A stretch of DNA of 64,000 bases from Klebsiella pneumoniae (GTDB taxonomy: Bacteria; Pseudomonadota; Gammaproteobacteria; Enterobacterales; Enterobacteriaceae). Location of the stretch: contig NZ_KN046819.1 of assembly GCF_000742135.1 (NCBI RefSeq), positions 1 through 64,000 of the forward strand. Direction: 5' to 3'. A program made the position numbers and the translations under genes. Each line of letters starts with the position of its first letter. The stretch's first letter is position 1. Below are positions 16,375-25,311 of the stretch, piece by piece. The notes beneath the pieces were generated by a model. That model saw only the letters and a program-made list of their open reading frames with translations, was not told the DNA's origin and did no database searches.

Positions 16375-17745
16375 CTCAAATTTGATTACCAATTTCCGGT
16401 GTATAACTTTTTCTTTCCTAATCAGGGAAAGAGTTTATCATCTGAAAGTCTGTCTGATGTACTGAGTCACAGCAACGCCAACGTTTCATCAAGAGCACTT
16501 TATTTTCATATCCCTTTCTGTGAAACCATTTGTAGCTTCTGCCCTTTTACGCGCGGAGCCTACAGAGATAGTGAGCTTGTTGATCAGTATACCCGGGCAT
16601 TAATCAGAGAAATAGAAATAAAATCAGATCTTAATGATTATCATGCAGTTCCGGTAAGATCAATTTTCTTTGGAGGAGGTACCCCTTCACTTCTTTCGCC
16701 AGAGAATATTGCTCAGATTGGTTCAGCGATACATAAAAAATTTTCAATTTCATCTGATTGTGAGTTTTCGTTTGAAATTGAAATCAAGAGTCTTAATGAA
16801 GAAAAAGTTTCTGCAATGAAGGGGATAGGTGTGACGCACCCCCGTTTCGGGCTAAAGACGTTCAATCCAGTGTGGCGTGAACTGTTCAATCTGACCTCGA
16901 CATTTGATCACATTAATTATGCCGCAGATATACTCAATCGTAATTTCAGAACTGTTCTTTTCGATATACTTTACGGGATGAACGGGCAGGATGAGGAAGA
17001 CATTATTAGAGACTTGGAAAAGGCGGTTTCTCTAGGAACAACAAACATAGACATTTATCCAATAGATAATGTCATGACACAGTCAAAACTGCATAAATCT
17101 ATTCAGGATAAGGGAATGCCCGTCACATCAGCAACCCGGAAATTTACTATGAATATGCTGGTTGACGCTTACATGCGGAGTAAAGGATTTATGCCACATA
17201 ACGGCCATGGCTACGTCAGAACGGCCAATGTAGATAGTTCTGTAGTAAGTCAGGATTACAGTTTCGTATATCATGAACACGTGTACGGATATGCCGATCA
17301 TGATTTGCATGGTTTTGGCGTTAATGCTGTATCTTCCCTGCGTGGACATGTCATTACGAACACATCGAGTCGTCAGAAGTATATTACTTCAGTACTTGAA
17401 AAAAATACTGTTCCATCGACTATTAGCCAGCATCCCAGAATTCTGGATGAAATGAAACCATTAATTCTTCGACTGCCCTATCATGGTGTAATAGAAAAAT
17501 CTAAAGTGAGTATGTTACAAATACCATTTGCGCTACAGGAAAAACTTTCCCAACTGAAAGAGCATCAACTTGTCACGGAGGACGCTGAAAAATTATACCT
17601 TACTAAACTGGGCTGGTACTGGTATACCAATATTATGTACTGGCTCATGCCAGAGGCCGATCAGATCGCTATGAAACGGTTCATTACTGAACAGTTGGAA
17701 ATTCCTGGGAAATTCATCGCTAAAAAAGAGCTTCTGTATGTCTGA
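16375..17745 (+). CDS. HemN-like radical SAM enzyme, 5' end lost at IS1 junction
   Basis: Radical SAM enzyme with the 4Fe-4S motif [14 protein letters not shown] (CX3CX2C) followed by the FFGGGTP S-adenosylmethionine motif; this order and spacing are those of the HemN/HemW superfamily, which includes coproporphyrinogen oxidase, the ChuW/HutW heme enzymes and class C radical SAM methylases and cyclopropanases of natural-product pathways. The first in-frame start is GTG 16399, giving 448 residues, but the frame stays open back to the IS1 edge (LKFDYQFPV), so the native start was probably removed. It overlaps the P450 gene by eight bases. Partnership with P450 and exporter suggests secondary metabolism. 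Confidence 0.75.
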   Translation, partial: LKFDYQFPVYNFFFPNQGKSLSSESLSDVLSHSNANVSSRALYFHIPFCETICSFCPFTRGAYRDSELVDQYTRALIREIEIKSDLNDYHAVPVRSIFFGGGTPSLLSPENIAQIGSAIHKKFSISSDCEFSFEIEIKSLNEEKVSAMKGIGVTHPRFGLKTFNPVWRELFNLTSTFDHINYAADILNRNFRTVLFDILYGMNGQDEEDIIRDLEKAVSLGTTNIDIYPIDNVMTQSKLHKSIQDKGMPVTSATRKFTMNMLVDAYMRSKGFMPHNGHGYVRTANVDSSVVSQDYSFVYHEHVYGYADHDLHGFGVNAVSSLRGHVITNTSSRQKYITSVLEKNTVPSTISQHPRILDEMKPLILRLPYHGVIEKSKVSMLQIPFALQEKLSQLKEHQLVTEDAEKLYLTKLGWYWYTNIMYWLMPEADQIAMKRFITEQLEIPGKFIAKKELLYV

Positions 17746-18658
17746 ATTATCTTTTTCGCTCACAGAGGCATATAAACAGCGGTATGATGACATTGTTCGT
17801 GGTGACAATGAACGCACAGGTATATATTATCATTCTGACAAAAAATACTGGATCATTTATGATTATCAGTCATGTTCACAATTGCTCAACAGTCAATATG
17901 TTACAAAGAAAAGAATGATTATTCCCCTAAGCATGTTTGATGGTGAAAAAACAGTCATTGAACGTTTTATCTCACTTATTAATCAGTCGCTGATTTTTCG
18001 GGACGAAAGTAACAGTGATGTAGTCAGGGTAATCCATCATAATTTTAAAAATATTCCCCGTGATGAGTTGATTGACCGGACTTTGTCATTGTTCAATCAG
18101 AAGAAATGCCTTAATGAATATGATCTCATTACTCTTAATAATACACTTGCAGCCAGACTAGTCGGATTAGAGCCGTCCGATACACTGGCGGTTCATGCCC
18201 ACAATGTAGGAATGCTCTTCGACGGAAGGGGGCAGGGAAAAGATCATTTCATTGAAATAGCTCATTCTTTCCTTACAGTGTTTGATTCCTGCAGGAATCT
18301 GGTTACAGGCGATGTTCCATGTAGTGATATTCAGGTGTCAGATAGAGCTATAGCTTACATTGCGGCTCATCAGACGACCATGCAACTTATTGTGGCGACA
18401 CTCTGGGCCATATCACACTTCAGTCTGAAAGTTGGAGCAGAGAATGCCCGTGAAGTGGTGATTGAAGCTTCACGCTTATACAGCCCCGTCCTTTCTGTAG
18501 GCAGGGTGATGTCTCAGGATCTCAGTTTCAGGGGGCAGAGTCTGAAAAAGGGGGACAGGGTAATGTTTTATACCGGCCTGGCGAATTTCGATCCCGAAGT
18601 TTTTAATGAACCATTCCAGTTTATTCCGGGACGGAAAGAAAAACCACTGTCCTTCGGA

Positions 18659-19973
18659 GGGTCTTCCCTTGTTGTGGTGGCTGAGGGCATGATAATGGTA
18701 TGTTTTATCACCTGAGAGCATCACCATGGATGAGAAATCTCTCTATGCTCACATCCTTAACCTGACCGCTTCGTGGCAGGTTAAAGCCCTTTCCCTTGAT
18801 GAAAAGGTCGGTTCTGTTACCGTTACTGTTGGTATCGCTGAAAACGTGCTGTTATCCTGCCCGACCTGCGGTAAAACCTGCCCTGTACATGATCACCGGC
18901 ATCGTAAATGGCGCCATCTCGATACCTGCCAGTTCACCACCGTAGTTGAAGCCGATGTCCCCCGAATCATGTGCCCGGACCATGGTTGTCAGACCTTACC
19001 TGTTCCATGGGCCGGACCGGGAAGCCGATACACACTGCTGTTCGAGTCGTTCGTCATCTCATGGCTGAAGATCAGCACCACAGATGCCGTCAGGAAACAG
19101 CTGAGACTGAGCTGGAATGCGGTCGATAACATTATGCAACGGGCACTCAGACGTGAACTCGCCCGCCGTAAAGCACCACTGTCCGCACGTCACCTCTGTG
19201 TTGATGAGGTCGCCTTCAAAAAGGGACATCAGTACGTCACCGTCATCTCTGATACACAGGGCCAGGCGCTGGAACTCAGGGATGATCGCGGTGTTGAAAG
19301 TCTGGCGGGTTACCTCAGAAACCTGGGTGACCGCCAGGTTGAATCCATCAAAACCCTGTCGATGGATATGAACCCGGCCTATATCAGCGCAGCCCGGGTC
19401 CACCTGCCCAACGCGGTAGAAAAAATCGCCTTCGATCACTTCCATGTCGCCAAAATGCTCTGCGCCGTGGTGGATAAAACCCGGCAGTCAGAGATGAAAA
19501 CCATCCCGCTGCAGGCCCGAAGAAGCGCACATCGCTCCCGTTACCTGTGGTTGTATGGCCGTAATAAACGTCATGGTCGGATAGCCGAAAGACTGGAGGC
19601 AGCACAGATGGTTCTGCCTGATACCAGTCGTTGCTGGGCAATGAAAGAGCTGGCCCGGGAGCTCTGGAGCCGTCGGTATGACGAGCAAAGCAGGCGCCTG
19701 TGGCAGGAGTGGATAGCGATGGCAAAAGATGTTGGTGTTCCGCTGCTGAGTAGTGCCGCACGGACGTTACGTAAACGGCTGTACGGGATCCTGAATGCGA
19801 TGAAATATCGGGTATCAAACGGTAATGCAGAATCGCTGAACAGCAAGATACGGCTGCTGCGTATCAAATCGAGGGGGTACAGGAACAAAGAACGGTTCAA
19901 AGTGGCGGTGATGTTCCATTACGGCAGATTAAACATGGACTTCTGAGTCTCCCACCATGTTCGGGGAAGACCC
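18659..19973 (+). mobile_element. Intact ISL3-family insertion sequence
   Basis: 1,315 bases bounded by terminal inverted repeats starting GGGTCTTCCC and sharing TGGTGG further in. It is flanked by an exact 8-bp target duplication CCTTCGGA (18651-18658 and 19974-19981), the size made by ISL3 elements. The element carries one full-length transposase gene, so it appears recent and potentially active. It lies in the P450 gene in the same orientation. Confidence 0.92.
18726..19946 (+). CDS. tnpA: ISL3-family transposase
   Basis: 406 residues. N-terminal zinc-finger-like part (LLSCPTCGKTCPVHDHRHRK and a second CPDHGC), helix-turn-helix region, then the DDE core: LCVDEVAFKKGHQYVTVISD, LSMDMNPAYISAA and the C-terminal NAESLNSKIRLLRIKSRG with the catalytic glutamate. 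Full length for the family with no interruption. Confidence 0.92.
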   Translation: MDEKSLYAHILNLTASWQVKALSLDEKVGSVTVTVGIAENVLLSCPTCGKTCPVHDHRHRKWRHLDTCQFTTVVEADVPRIMCPDHGCQTLPVPWAGPGSRYTLLFESFVISWLKISTTDAVRKQLRLSWNAVDNIMQRALRRELARRKAPLSARHLCVDEVAFKKGHQYVTVISDTQGQALELRDDRGVESLAGYLRNLGDRQVESIKTLSMDMNPAYISAARVHLPNAVEKIAFDHFHVAKMLCAVVDKTRQSEMKTIPLQARRSAHRSRYLWLYGRNKRHGRIAERLEAAQMVLPDTSRCWAMKELARELWSRRYDEQSRRLWQEWIAMAKDVGVPLLSSAARTLRKRLYGILNAMKYRVSNGNAESLNSKIRLLRIKSRGYRNKERFKVAVMFHYGRLNMDF

Positions 19974-20147
19974 CCTTCGGAACAGGTATGCATATGTGCA
20001 TCGGTATGGGAATTGCGCTCAATTTTGCTTCATCGTTTATCGCCGACATCTGTGTGCGCGGTTCAATCAGGAACGTCAACATAACCGGTCTTGCAGAAGG
20101 CGTATCGGCGCTGGGTGCATCGAGTTTCAGTATGGGAATGAACGGTC

Positions 20148-21401
20148 ATGAACTGGATGAAAGTTAAAAATTTTCGTACGCTTCTCTCATCTCTTTTCAT
20201 CTCAAAGTCCGGCGATTATGCCTATGAGGTGGTTTTCGTATTTATTGTGCTGGAAAGCACGCATAATAACTACCTACTGACCGGCTTTGTATATTTTTTT
20301 CGGTTTATCCCTTTTCTATTCTTCGGCCCCGTTGGCGGCTGGCTGGCAGATAATTATCGTCTTAAAAATAACCTGTTACTCAGTGAATGGTTGCGTCTGA
20401 CAGTGTCGCTGCTTCTTTTTATCACCAGTCTGAATGGTGCAGTCAACCTTACTATCCTTATTGTGGCATCAATTCTGACAACCATTGGTCGCAGTATTTT
20501 TCAACCGAGCTACCAAACAGCCGTACCCAGAACAGTGAGTGCTGACAGGCTTACCGGCGCTAACGGCGTGTCGCAGGTTGCAGAGGAAACCGCCTCAGTG
20601 GTTGGTCCCCTCCTTTGCTCTCTTATCCTGTCATTCACGGATAAGTCATGGGTTCTGTTATTTAATTCTGTAACGTATTTCGTATCAATAATTATTCTCT
20701 CAACATTTTCTGAATCTGATTCGGCGACAGGAGCGCCTTTTCGAATTAAAAAAGTATATAAGGAAACCTTTTCCAGTATTAAGCTCCTTTACCGGGACTC
20801 CTGTGGCTTGTTTATTGTTATACTGGGTTCCTCTGTCTGCATTCTGTTTACCGGCTCGGTTATCCGTTTTATTATTCCTGCCGTGACGCTTAGTCACGGT
20901 CAGGGAGAGGTGTTTACCAGCTGGATTTTTTCACTTATGGCTGCGGGAACAATCACCGGTGGGCTGCTTTACGGAAGATTTGTGCGGTCGACGTCTCCTG
21001 AAAAAGTGATGCAACATTGGTTCATTTACGGCCTGCTACTGTTGTTAATGTCCTTCACAGCCTTTTATTCATTGGCATTTCTTCTACCACTCGCGTTTGT
21101 GCTTGGTATTAGCGGAGCGTTTGTTGATATTTCTCTTGTCACAGTCATACAATCGTGGTCTCCAGAGGAGAACATTGGCAAGACATTTGGTACGTTTTCC
21201 ACATTGGCAAACACAGCCGAAGCACTTTCAGGTCTTATTTCCGGGCTTTTTGCCGTAGGTGGTTTGATGATTGTTTTTGTGGGAATGAGTTCACTTATCG
21301 CGCTGACCGGCATAACCAGTATGACTTTTCTTACCCGAAAAACGGTGAAGAATAATCACAGCAGCTCGACGGGAAGAAATGAACCTGACGGCTCATCGTA
21401 A
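20148..21401 (+). CDS. MFS transporter, probable exporter of the rSAM/P450 product
   Basis: 417 residues, about 12 transmembrane segments. The motif GPVGGWLADNYRLKNNLLLS after helix 2 and FQPSYQTAVPRTVSADRLTGA are typical of the EntS/MFS_3 drug and siderophore exporter group. The ATG at 20148 lies inside the last codons of the P450 gene (20-base overlap), so it belonged to that operon. It may now be transcribed from the ISL3 element or be poorly expressed. Substrate unknown. Confidence 0.8.
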   Translation: MNWMKVKNFRTLLSSLFISKSGDYAYEVVFVFIVLESTHNNYLLTGFVYFFRFIPFLFFGPVGGWLADNYRLKNNLLLSEWLRLTVSLLLFITSLNGAVNLTILIVASILTTIGRSIFQPSYQTAVPRTVSADRLTGANGVSQVAEETASVVGPLLCSLILSFTDKSWVLLFNSVTYFVSIIILSTFSESDSATGAPFRIKKVYKETFSSIKLLYRDSCGLFIVILGSSVCILFTGSVIRFIIPAVTLSHGQGEVFTSWIFSLMAAGTITGGLLYGRFVRSTSPEKVMQHWFIYGLLLLLMSFTAFYSLAFLLPLAFVLGISGAFVDISLVTVIQSWSPEENIGKTFGTFSTLANTAEALSGLISGLFAVGGLMIVFVGMSSLIALTGITSMTFLTRKTVKNNHSSSTGRNEPDGSS

Positions 21402-21513
21402 AAGCCCCACTCCAGTCTGAGGGGGATGTTAATTGGATCCTGCCCGCCCAGCAGAGCATTCGTGACAGAATGCTGGCGGTCGGTTTGCCGATATGACGAT
21501 GTTGATTTCAGTT

Positions 21514-21663
21514 ATTGTGAGTCCGACGAAATGGATTGCGGGCCGGGCAGGATAAATGCGGGCCCATTATCACTTAATGTGAGCCGGTGGCATTTTTCAT
21601 TTGCAGTTAATGTGGGCCGAAAATTGCGCCGATTGCGAGTCGGGGGGATTTCGATTGCGAGCC
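21514..21663. repeat. Array of degenerate 10-bp direct repeats, likely IS21-type end
   Basis: Seven related units, all in one orientation, occur at 21514 (ATTGTGAGTC), 21535 (ATTGCGGGCC), 21555, 21576, 21609, 21632 and 21654 (ATTGCGAGCC). Multiple transposase-binding repeats like these occur at the ends of IS21-family elements. No transposase gene remains. Bases 21664-21795 encode only a short orphan C-terminal-like fragment (GLNALLKSCGWEAV..), origin unrecognised; the rest of 21402-21834 holds no gene. Confidence 0.45.
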
Positions 21664-21834
21664 ACTACAGTTAAGCCGGTGCCGGCCAGAATTGGCGGGC
21701 GTGCCGAGGGGCTTAATGCACTGCTGAAAAGCTGTGGCTGGGAGGCCGTCAGCAACGACGACCACTGGAAACTGATGACCATCAGCGCTGGGTGACCAGT
21801 AAAGAACGGGGCGCGCGCAGGCACCCCGGTAACG

Positions 21835-22788
21835 TCAGTGGGTGATGCGCCGCAGATCTTCTTCAGTCAGACCTGTCATGGCCATCACTGTATTGCGGTC
21901 GATGCCGCTCTGCAGCATCGTGCGGGCAATTTTCAGGGTCGCTTCGCGCTCACCTTTCTCGATGCCGCGCTGTTCGCCAAGCTGGATACCTTCCTGGCGC
22001 CCTTCTTCACGGGCTTTCTGTTCCAGTCGTTGTGCAATAGTCATTAAAATCTCCTCGTGTTGCGGTGACCGGCGGGCCAGTTCCTGCAGGAATGCCTCGG
22101 GTCTGGCCGTGTCTCCCGTCTGCAGCATCCAGTTCATTAAAGTGACCAGCTGCTCATCGGTAGTGTAACCCGCAATCAGCAGGGTGACCAGATACTCGGT
22201 CAGCTCGGCCAGGTCACGGGTTTGTGCGTGCTTGAGCATCAGCTCCAGCAGGGCCATCCGGCGGTGCTTCATGATTTCATCGTCATCGATGGCGCCGACG
22301 TCGATGAGGGGAAAATCACCGGTATACAGTTTTCGTGCTGTTCCCGGGCTGGCAAACAGCTCTGTCCAGTTCAGCGTCCAGGGCCAGGGGCTGCCACGAC
22401 CGTGGGAAAACAGCAGGGGAATAACCAGCGGCAGCTGCTCATGACCGGCGTCCAGGTGTTTCTGCATGGCGGCAATGGAGTACCGCATGAGTCTGAACGC
22501 CATATGCCTGTCGGGACTGCTCTGGTGCTCAATGAGCGTATAAATGTATCCCTCTCCCTCTGTGGTCTTCAGGGAGTACAGCACATCGGCAAAATAGGTT
22601 CGCAGATTTTCCTCAATAAAGGAGCCAGACTCCAGCTGCAGGGTGGTCAGGTCGCACAGCTGCAGCAGTTCTGCGGGCAGATGCAGAGCCAGAAAATCCC
22701 GGGCGGTATCCGTGTGGGTCAGGAAGGTTTTAAACAGCCCGTCATGGGGAACCGGTGACTTCCCGCCCTTTCTGTTTCTGCCTGACAT
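21835..22788 (-). CDS. Rpn family nuclease / putative transposase, second copy
   Basis: 317 residues, clearly homologous along its length to the protein at 2234-3193 but diverged. The core has YFADVLYSLKTTEGEGYIYT and LIEHQSSPDRHMAFRLMRYS, the presumed PD-(D/E)XK residues. The charged C-terminal repeat is shorter (EEGRQEGIQLGEQRGIEKGE) than in the first copy. It follows a serine recombinase gene after a 114-base gap with no overlap. Family role: recombination-promoting DNA endonuclease. Confidence 0.85.
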   Translation of the reverse strand: MSGRNRKGGKSPVPHDGLFKTFLTHTDTARDFLALHLPAELLQLCDLTTLQLESGSFIEENLRTYFADVLYSLKTTEGEGYIYTLIEHQSSPDRHMAFRLMRYSIAAMQKHLDAGHEQLPLVIPLLFSHGRGSPWPWTLNWTELFASPGTARKLYTGDFPLIDVGAIDDDEIMKHRRMALLELMLKHAQTRDLAELTEYLVTLLIAGYTTDEQLVTLMNWMLQTGDTARPEAFLQELARRSPQHEEILMTIAQRLEQKAREEGRQEGIQLGEQRGIEKGEREATLKIARTMLQSGIDRNTVMAMTGLTEEDLRRITH

Positions 22789-22902
22789 TCCGCGTCTCCG
22801 TTGGTTTAAGTGTGCTCATCTGGCAGTATTATACCGGAGCTGAGGTCCTGGTACCTTCTGTTTCGCCGGGGACCGTTCCGGGGTGGTTCGGTCCCCTCCC
22901 CT

Positions 22903-23499
22903 TTATTCTGGTAATTCCGGGGTGCCTGCATCGTGACGCAGGCGCATGATGGTTTGTCGTGAGGTACCAAATTCGCGGGCAACAGCGCTGATACTGGCAC
23001 CCGCTTTCAGGTGTTCAAGCGCTGCCTGCCGCTGGTCCGGGGTCAGCGCAGGTGGCCGGCCAAACCGTTTGCCCGCTGCTCTGGCCCTTGCAAGGCCTGA
23101 ATGCGTGCGCTCAATCAGCAGGTCTTTCTCAAACTCTGCCACCGCCGAAATGACCTGCATGGTCATCTTTCCGGCCGCGCTGGTGAGGTCCACGCCACCC
23201 AGCGCGAGGCAGTGTACACGAATACCGGACACTGCCAGCTGCTCCACGGTCTTTCGCACGTCCATTGCATCACGGCCCAGGCGATCAAGTTTGGTCACAA
23301 TCAGCACATCGCCATTTTCCATGCGATCAAGTAACCGGGCAAAACCGGGTCGTTCGCTGGCGGCCACTGACCCGCTGATTTGTTCCTCAATCAGGCGCTG
23401 GGGTTTAACTGTAAAACCGGCTGCTTCAATTTCCCGGCGCTGGTTTTCAGTGGTCTGTTCCAGTGTGGAGACCCGGCAGTAAGCAAAAACTCGTGACAT
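22903..23499 (-). CDS. Serine recombinase / resolvase with adjacent res-like site
   Basis: 198 residues. Catalytic N-terminal domain with YCRVSTLEQ (nucleophile Ser11), [14 protein letters not shown] and [21 protein letters not shown]-terminal helix-turn-helix [18 protein letters not shown]. It resembles Tn3-type resolvases used for plasmid multimer resolution. It differs strongly from the recombinase at 3190-3837. The site array at 23512-23614 just upstream is its likely substrate and operator. Confidence 0.88.
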   Translation of the reverse strand: MSRVFAYCRVSTLEQTTENQRREIEAAGFTVKPQRLIEEQISGSVAASERPGFARLLDRMENGDVLIVTKLDRLGRDAMDVRKTVEQLAVSGIRVHCLALGGVDLTSAAGKMTMQVISAVAEFEKDLLIERTHSGLARARAAGKRFGRPPALTPDQRQAALEHLKAGASISAVAREFGTSRQTIMRLRHDAGTPELPE

Positions 23500-23511
23500 G
23501 GTGTAATTTTC

Positions 23512-23614
23512 TGTACGAAATGGATGTACGAATTATAACGTATGTACGAAACTAATTTCACTAGGTTTTGAACAGGTGCGGTAAGCTGTGTACGAAACCG
23601 GTCGGTTTTGTACA
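23512..23614. promoter_or_regulatory. Probable res site of the resolvase
   Basis: TGTACGAA occurs exactly at 23512, 23525, 23543 and 23589, with a near-inverse TTTTGTACA at 23606-23614. Repeated 8-bp half-sites between the resolvase start and the partition locus suit a multimer-resolution site at which the enzyme also represses its own gene. Bases 23615-23696 are unassigned. Confidence 0.6.
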
Positions 23615-23696
23615 TCCTGCTGAGGTATACATAAATGCAGCGATCTCACTCTATGAGTCAGGACCTGAGTGGGTATGTGTTTATGGATTATTATTT

Positions 23697-23728
23697 TGAT
23701 AAAATGATAAAATGATAAAATGATAAAA
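23697..23728. repeat. Four tandem TGATAAAA repeats upstream of parA
   Basis: Four exact 8-bp copies lie at 23697-23728, followed by AT-rich DNA to 23760. The downstream side of the operon carries six copies of TTTATCAA (24688-24735), whose reverse complement TTGATAAA is closely related. Such iteron arrays serve as partition centromeres or ParB-type operators. Confidence 0.65.
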
Positions 23729-23800
23729 AATTATATTATCAATTTATTTTTTATGATAGAGTGACCTCATAACTTCCATTAGCACTTGAGGTCCCTATGA

Positions 23801-24418
23801 GGTGCGTCAAAGAGCACGACCGCTACTAACATTGCGATTGCCTTGGCATTACGCGGGAAGGATGTTTGCCTTTTGGATGCTGATCTTCAGTCATCAGCGG
23901 CAAAGTGGCATGCTTCTCGTGAGGAATCAGACCTGTTACCTCGCATAACCCTTATTCAGAAATATGGAAACATCAGCCAAACGTTGCGTCAGCTCGATGA
24001 AAAGTTTGATCACGTAATTGTCGATGTGGCTGGTCGCAATAGTCGTGAACTGGCTAATGCGGGAGCTGTGGCTGATATAATAATTGCTCCACATTTATGC
24101 TCACAGTTCGATCTGGACACTTTGGAAGAGCTTGAAAGCCAACTGGAGGCTTGGCAGGATCTAAATCCTGATTTAAACCTCTATATGTACCAGACACGGG
24201 CGACTACTAATCCTGTATTGCGTGGTAAAGAACGTGCAGAATTTCTTGAATACCTGAAGGATTTCCCAACCTTACCTCCTCTTAATGCCATTAACTGTGA
24301 ACGAAAAATCTATCGAGATGTTGTTCCTCTTGGGAAATCTGTTTTGGAGGCAACTAACAGAACTGCAATAGAGGAGGTGGAGCAACTTATCGAAGAGGTG
24401 TATTCCAAATGGCTTTAA
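23801..24418 (+). pseudogene. parA: ParA partition ATPase, N-terminus missing
   Basis: The frame encodes GASKSTTATNIAIALALRGK, the remains of a ParA deviant Walker A motif, then VCLLDADLQSSAAKWHASR and KFDHVIVDVAGRNSRELANA (Walker A' and B regions) and a normal C-terminus. It is preceded directly by an in-frame TGA at 23798-23800, so the N-terminal strand and the KG of the P-loop are gone. The only plausible start is TTG 23843, which would omit the whole P-loop. Truncation by recombination near the res site is inferred. Without the P-loop it should not bind ATP. Confidence 0.7.
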
Positions 24419-24684
24419 AACCACGGTCTGCTAAAAAACCATCCGATGCTCAGGTTGCAGCTCTCGCTGACAAACTGGCTGATAAGCAATATGGGGAGCC
24501 AGCGGTCATAGTTAAAACTGAAAAAACAGTACAGCGGAGTCTTGCTCTTCCTCTCTCGCTTGATCAGGCAATTACCCGAGTGTCAGCAGAAAACAAACTC
24601 AGCGGCTCTGGTCCGAAAAACACCAGTGCTGTCATACGAGAGGCTCTAGAGCAATATCTGGAACGGCGGAATAGCAATACTTGA
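24409..24684 (+). CDS. Small ParB/ParG-like partition DNA-binding protein
   Basis: 91 residues. A basic, flexible N-terminus (MALKPRSAKKPSDAQVAAL) is followed by a probable ribbon-helix-helix segment (RSLALPLSLDQAITRVSAEN; SAVIREALEQYLERR). It starts inside the end of parA with a 10-base overlap. Such proteins bind the centromere repeats and stimulate ParA. The flanking repeat arrays are its expected targets. Confidence 0.7.
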   Translation: MALKPRSAKKPSDAQVAALADKLADKQYGEPAVIVKTEKTVQRSLALPLSLDQAITRVSAENKLSGSGPKNTSAVIREALEQYLERRNSNT

Positions 24685-24687
24685 TAA

Positions 24688-24735
24688 TTTATCAATTTAT
24701 CAATTTATCAATTTATCAATTTATCAATTTATCAA
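24688..24735. repeat. Six tandem TTTATCAA repeats downstream of the par operon
   Basis: Six exact head-to-tail 8-bp copies. They are inverted relatives of the repeats at 23697-23728, so both sides of the partition operon carry the same motif facing each other. A further TTGATAAATAATGA lies just beyond. The remainder to 24876 contains a CCCCGG..CCGGGG hairpin at about 24840-24860 and no gene. Confidence 0.75.
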
Positions 24736-24876
24736 AATATTATTGATTTTTTTTGATAAATAATGATGCGCTTTCCTGCCTGATAGTTTTGTTCTTTCTG
24801 GCTACACCGTGACTGATCTCTGTCGTAGATATGTTCAAACCCCGGCAAATTCCCGGGGCTAACACCTTAAGGTTAT

Positions 24877-25185
24877 TTAATGCCGGGGGATGCTGCTGAC
24901 GTCTTCTTCAGGTTGTGGGGCGCGACCAGGCGCATTGAACGTGATGGTGATGATCTTTCTGGCCAGCCCCTCATCGGAAAGGGCATCATCCACACTGACA
25001 TCACGAATCAGTGGACTTTCCTCTTCTATATGTTGGGCAATATCCCGCAGCCACTCTGCCAGCATTTCTCTGTCCATCTTTCTCCGCTCCGGTTTTTTAC
25101 AGTCAGCATCAACATACCACACCAGGAAAAGTGAAGTCTGCGTAGTGTGGTTAAAAGATAACCGCTTTATCAGGCGTGCTGTCAT
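24877..25185 (-). CDS. Unknown 102-aa plasmid protein
   Basis: A soluble protein with no recognisable domain: MTARLIKRLSFNHTTQTSLF, then a charged helical middle (MDREMLAEWLRDIAQHIEEE) and ITITFNAPGRAPQPEED. The amino-acid composition and helices look like a real protein, while the overlapping rightward frames do not. It is the only leftward gene of this leading-region half, so it is not readable from the transferred strand. Confidence 0.5.
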   Translation of the reverse strand: MTARLIKRLSFNHTTQTSLFLVWYVDADCKKPERRKMDREMLAEWLRDIAQHIEEESPLIRDVSVDDALSDEGLARKIITITFNAPGRAPQPEEDVSSIPRH

Positions 25186-25311
25186 CCGTGCTGGTAGCGA
25201 CCTGCGCAGAATACCCTCATTTTATACACAGGATTGCCCACCGAAATTGTGGACAGCAACGATGAAAATACGATGTCGCTGCGCTCCTCATTCATACCGC
25301 TCTGCTGTGAA

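Larger units (their letters stand above)
17738..20167 (+). pseudogene. Cytochrome P450, split by ISL3-family insertion
   Basis: The first part, 17738-18658, encodes 307 residues with the K-helix region VVIEASRLYSPVLSVGR (ExxR) and PEVFNEPFQFIPGRKEKPLSFG. Removing the insertion and one copy of the target repeat joins GGA at 18658 to ACA at 19982 and restores SFGTGMHMCIGMGIAL, a perfect heme-binding signature FGxGxHxCxG with its cysteine ligand, continuing to TAA at 20167 (368 residues in all). The present allele ends inside the insertion at 18715 without the heme cysteine, so it is inactive. It overlaps the radical SAM gene upstream and the exporter downstream, showing one operon. Confidence 0.9.

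Noticed and set aside
18659..18715. Natural C-terminus of the P450 (SSLVVVAEG..)
   Set aside because: These codons are the ISL3 left end; the true C-terminus is found beyond the element.
24688..24735. Tandem repeats as replication iterons
   Set aside because: No replication initiator gene is adjacent; position after the partition operon and the mirrored upstream array fit a centromere better.
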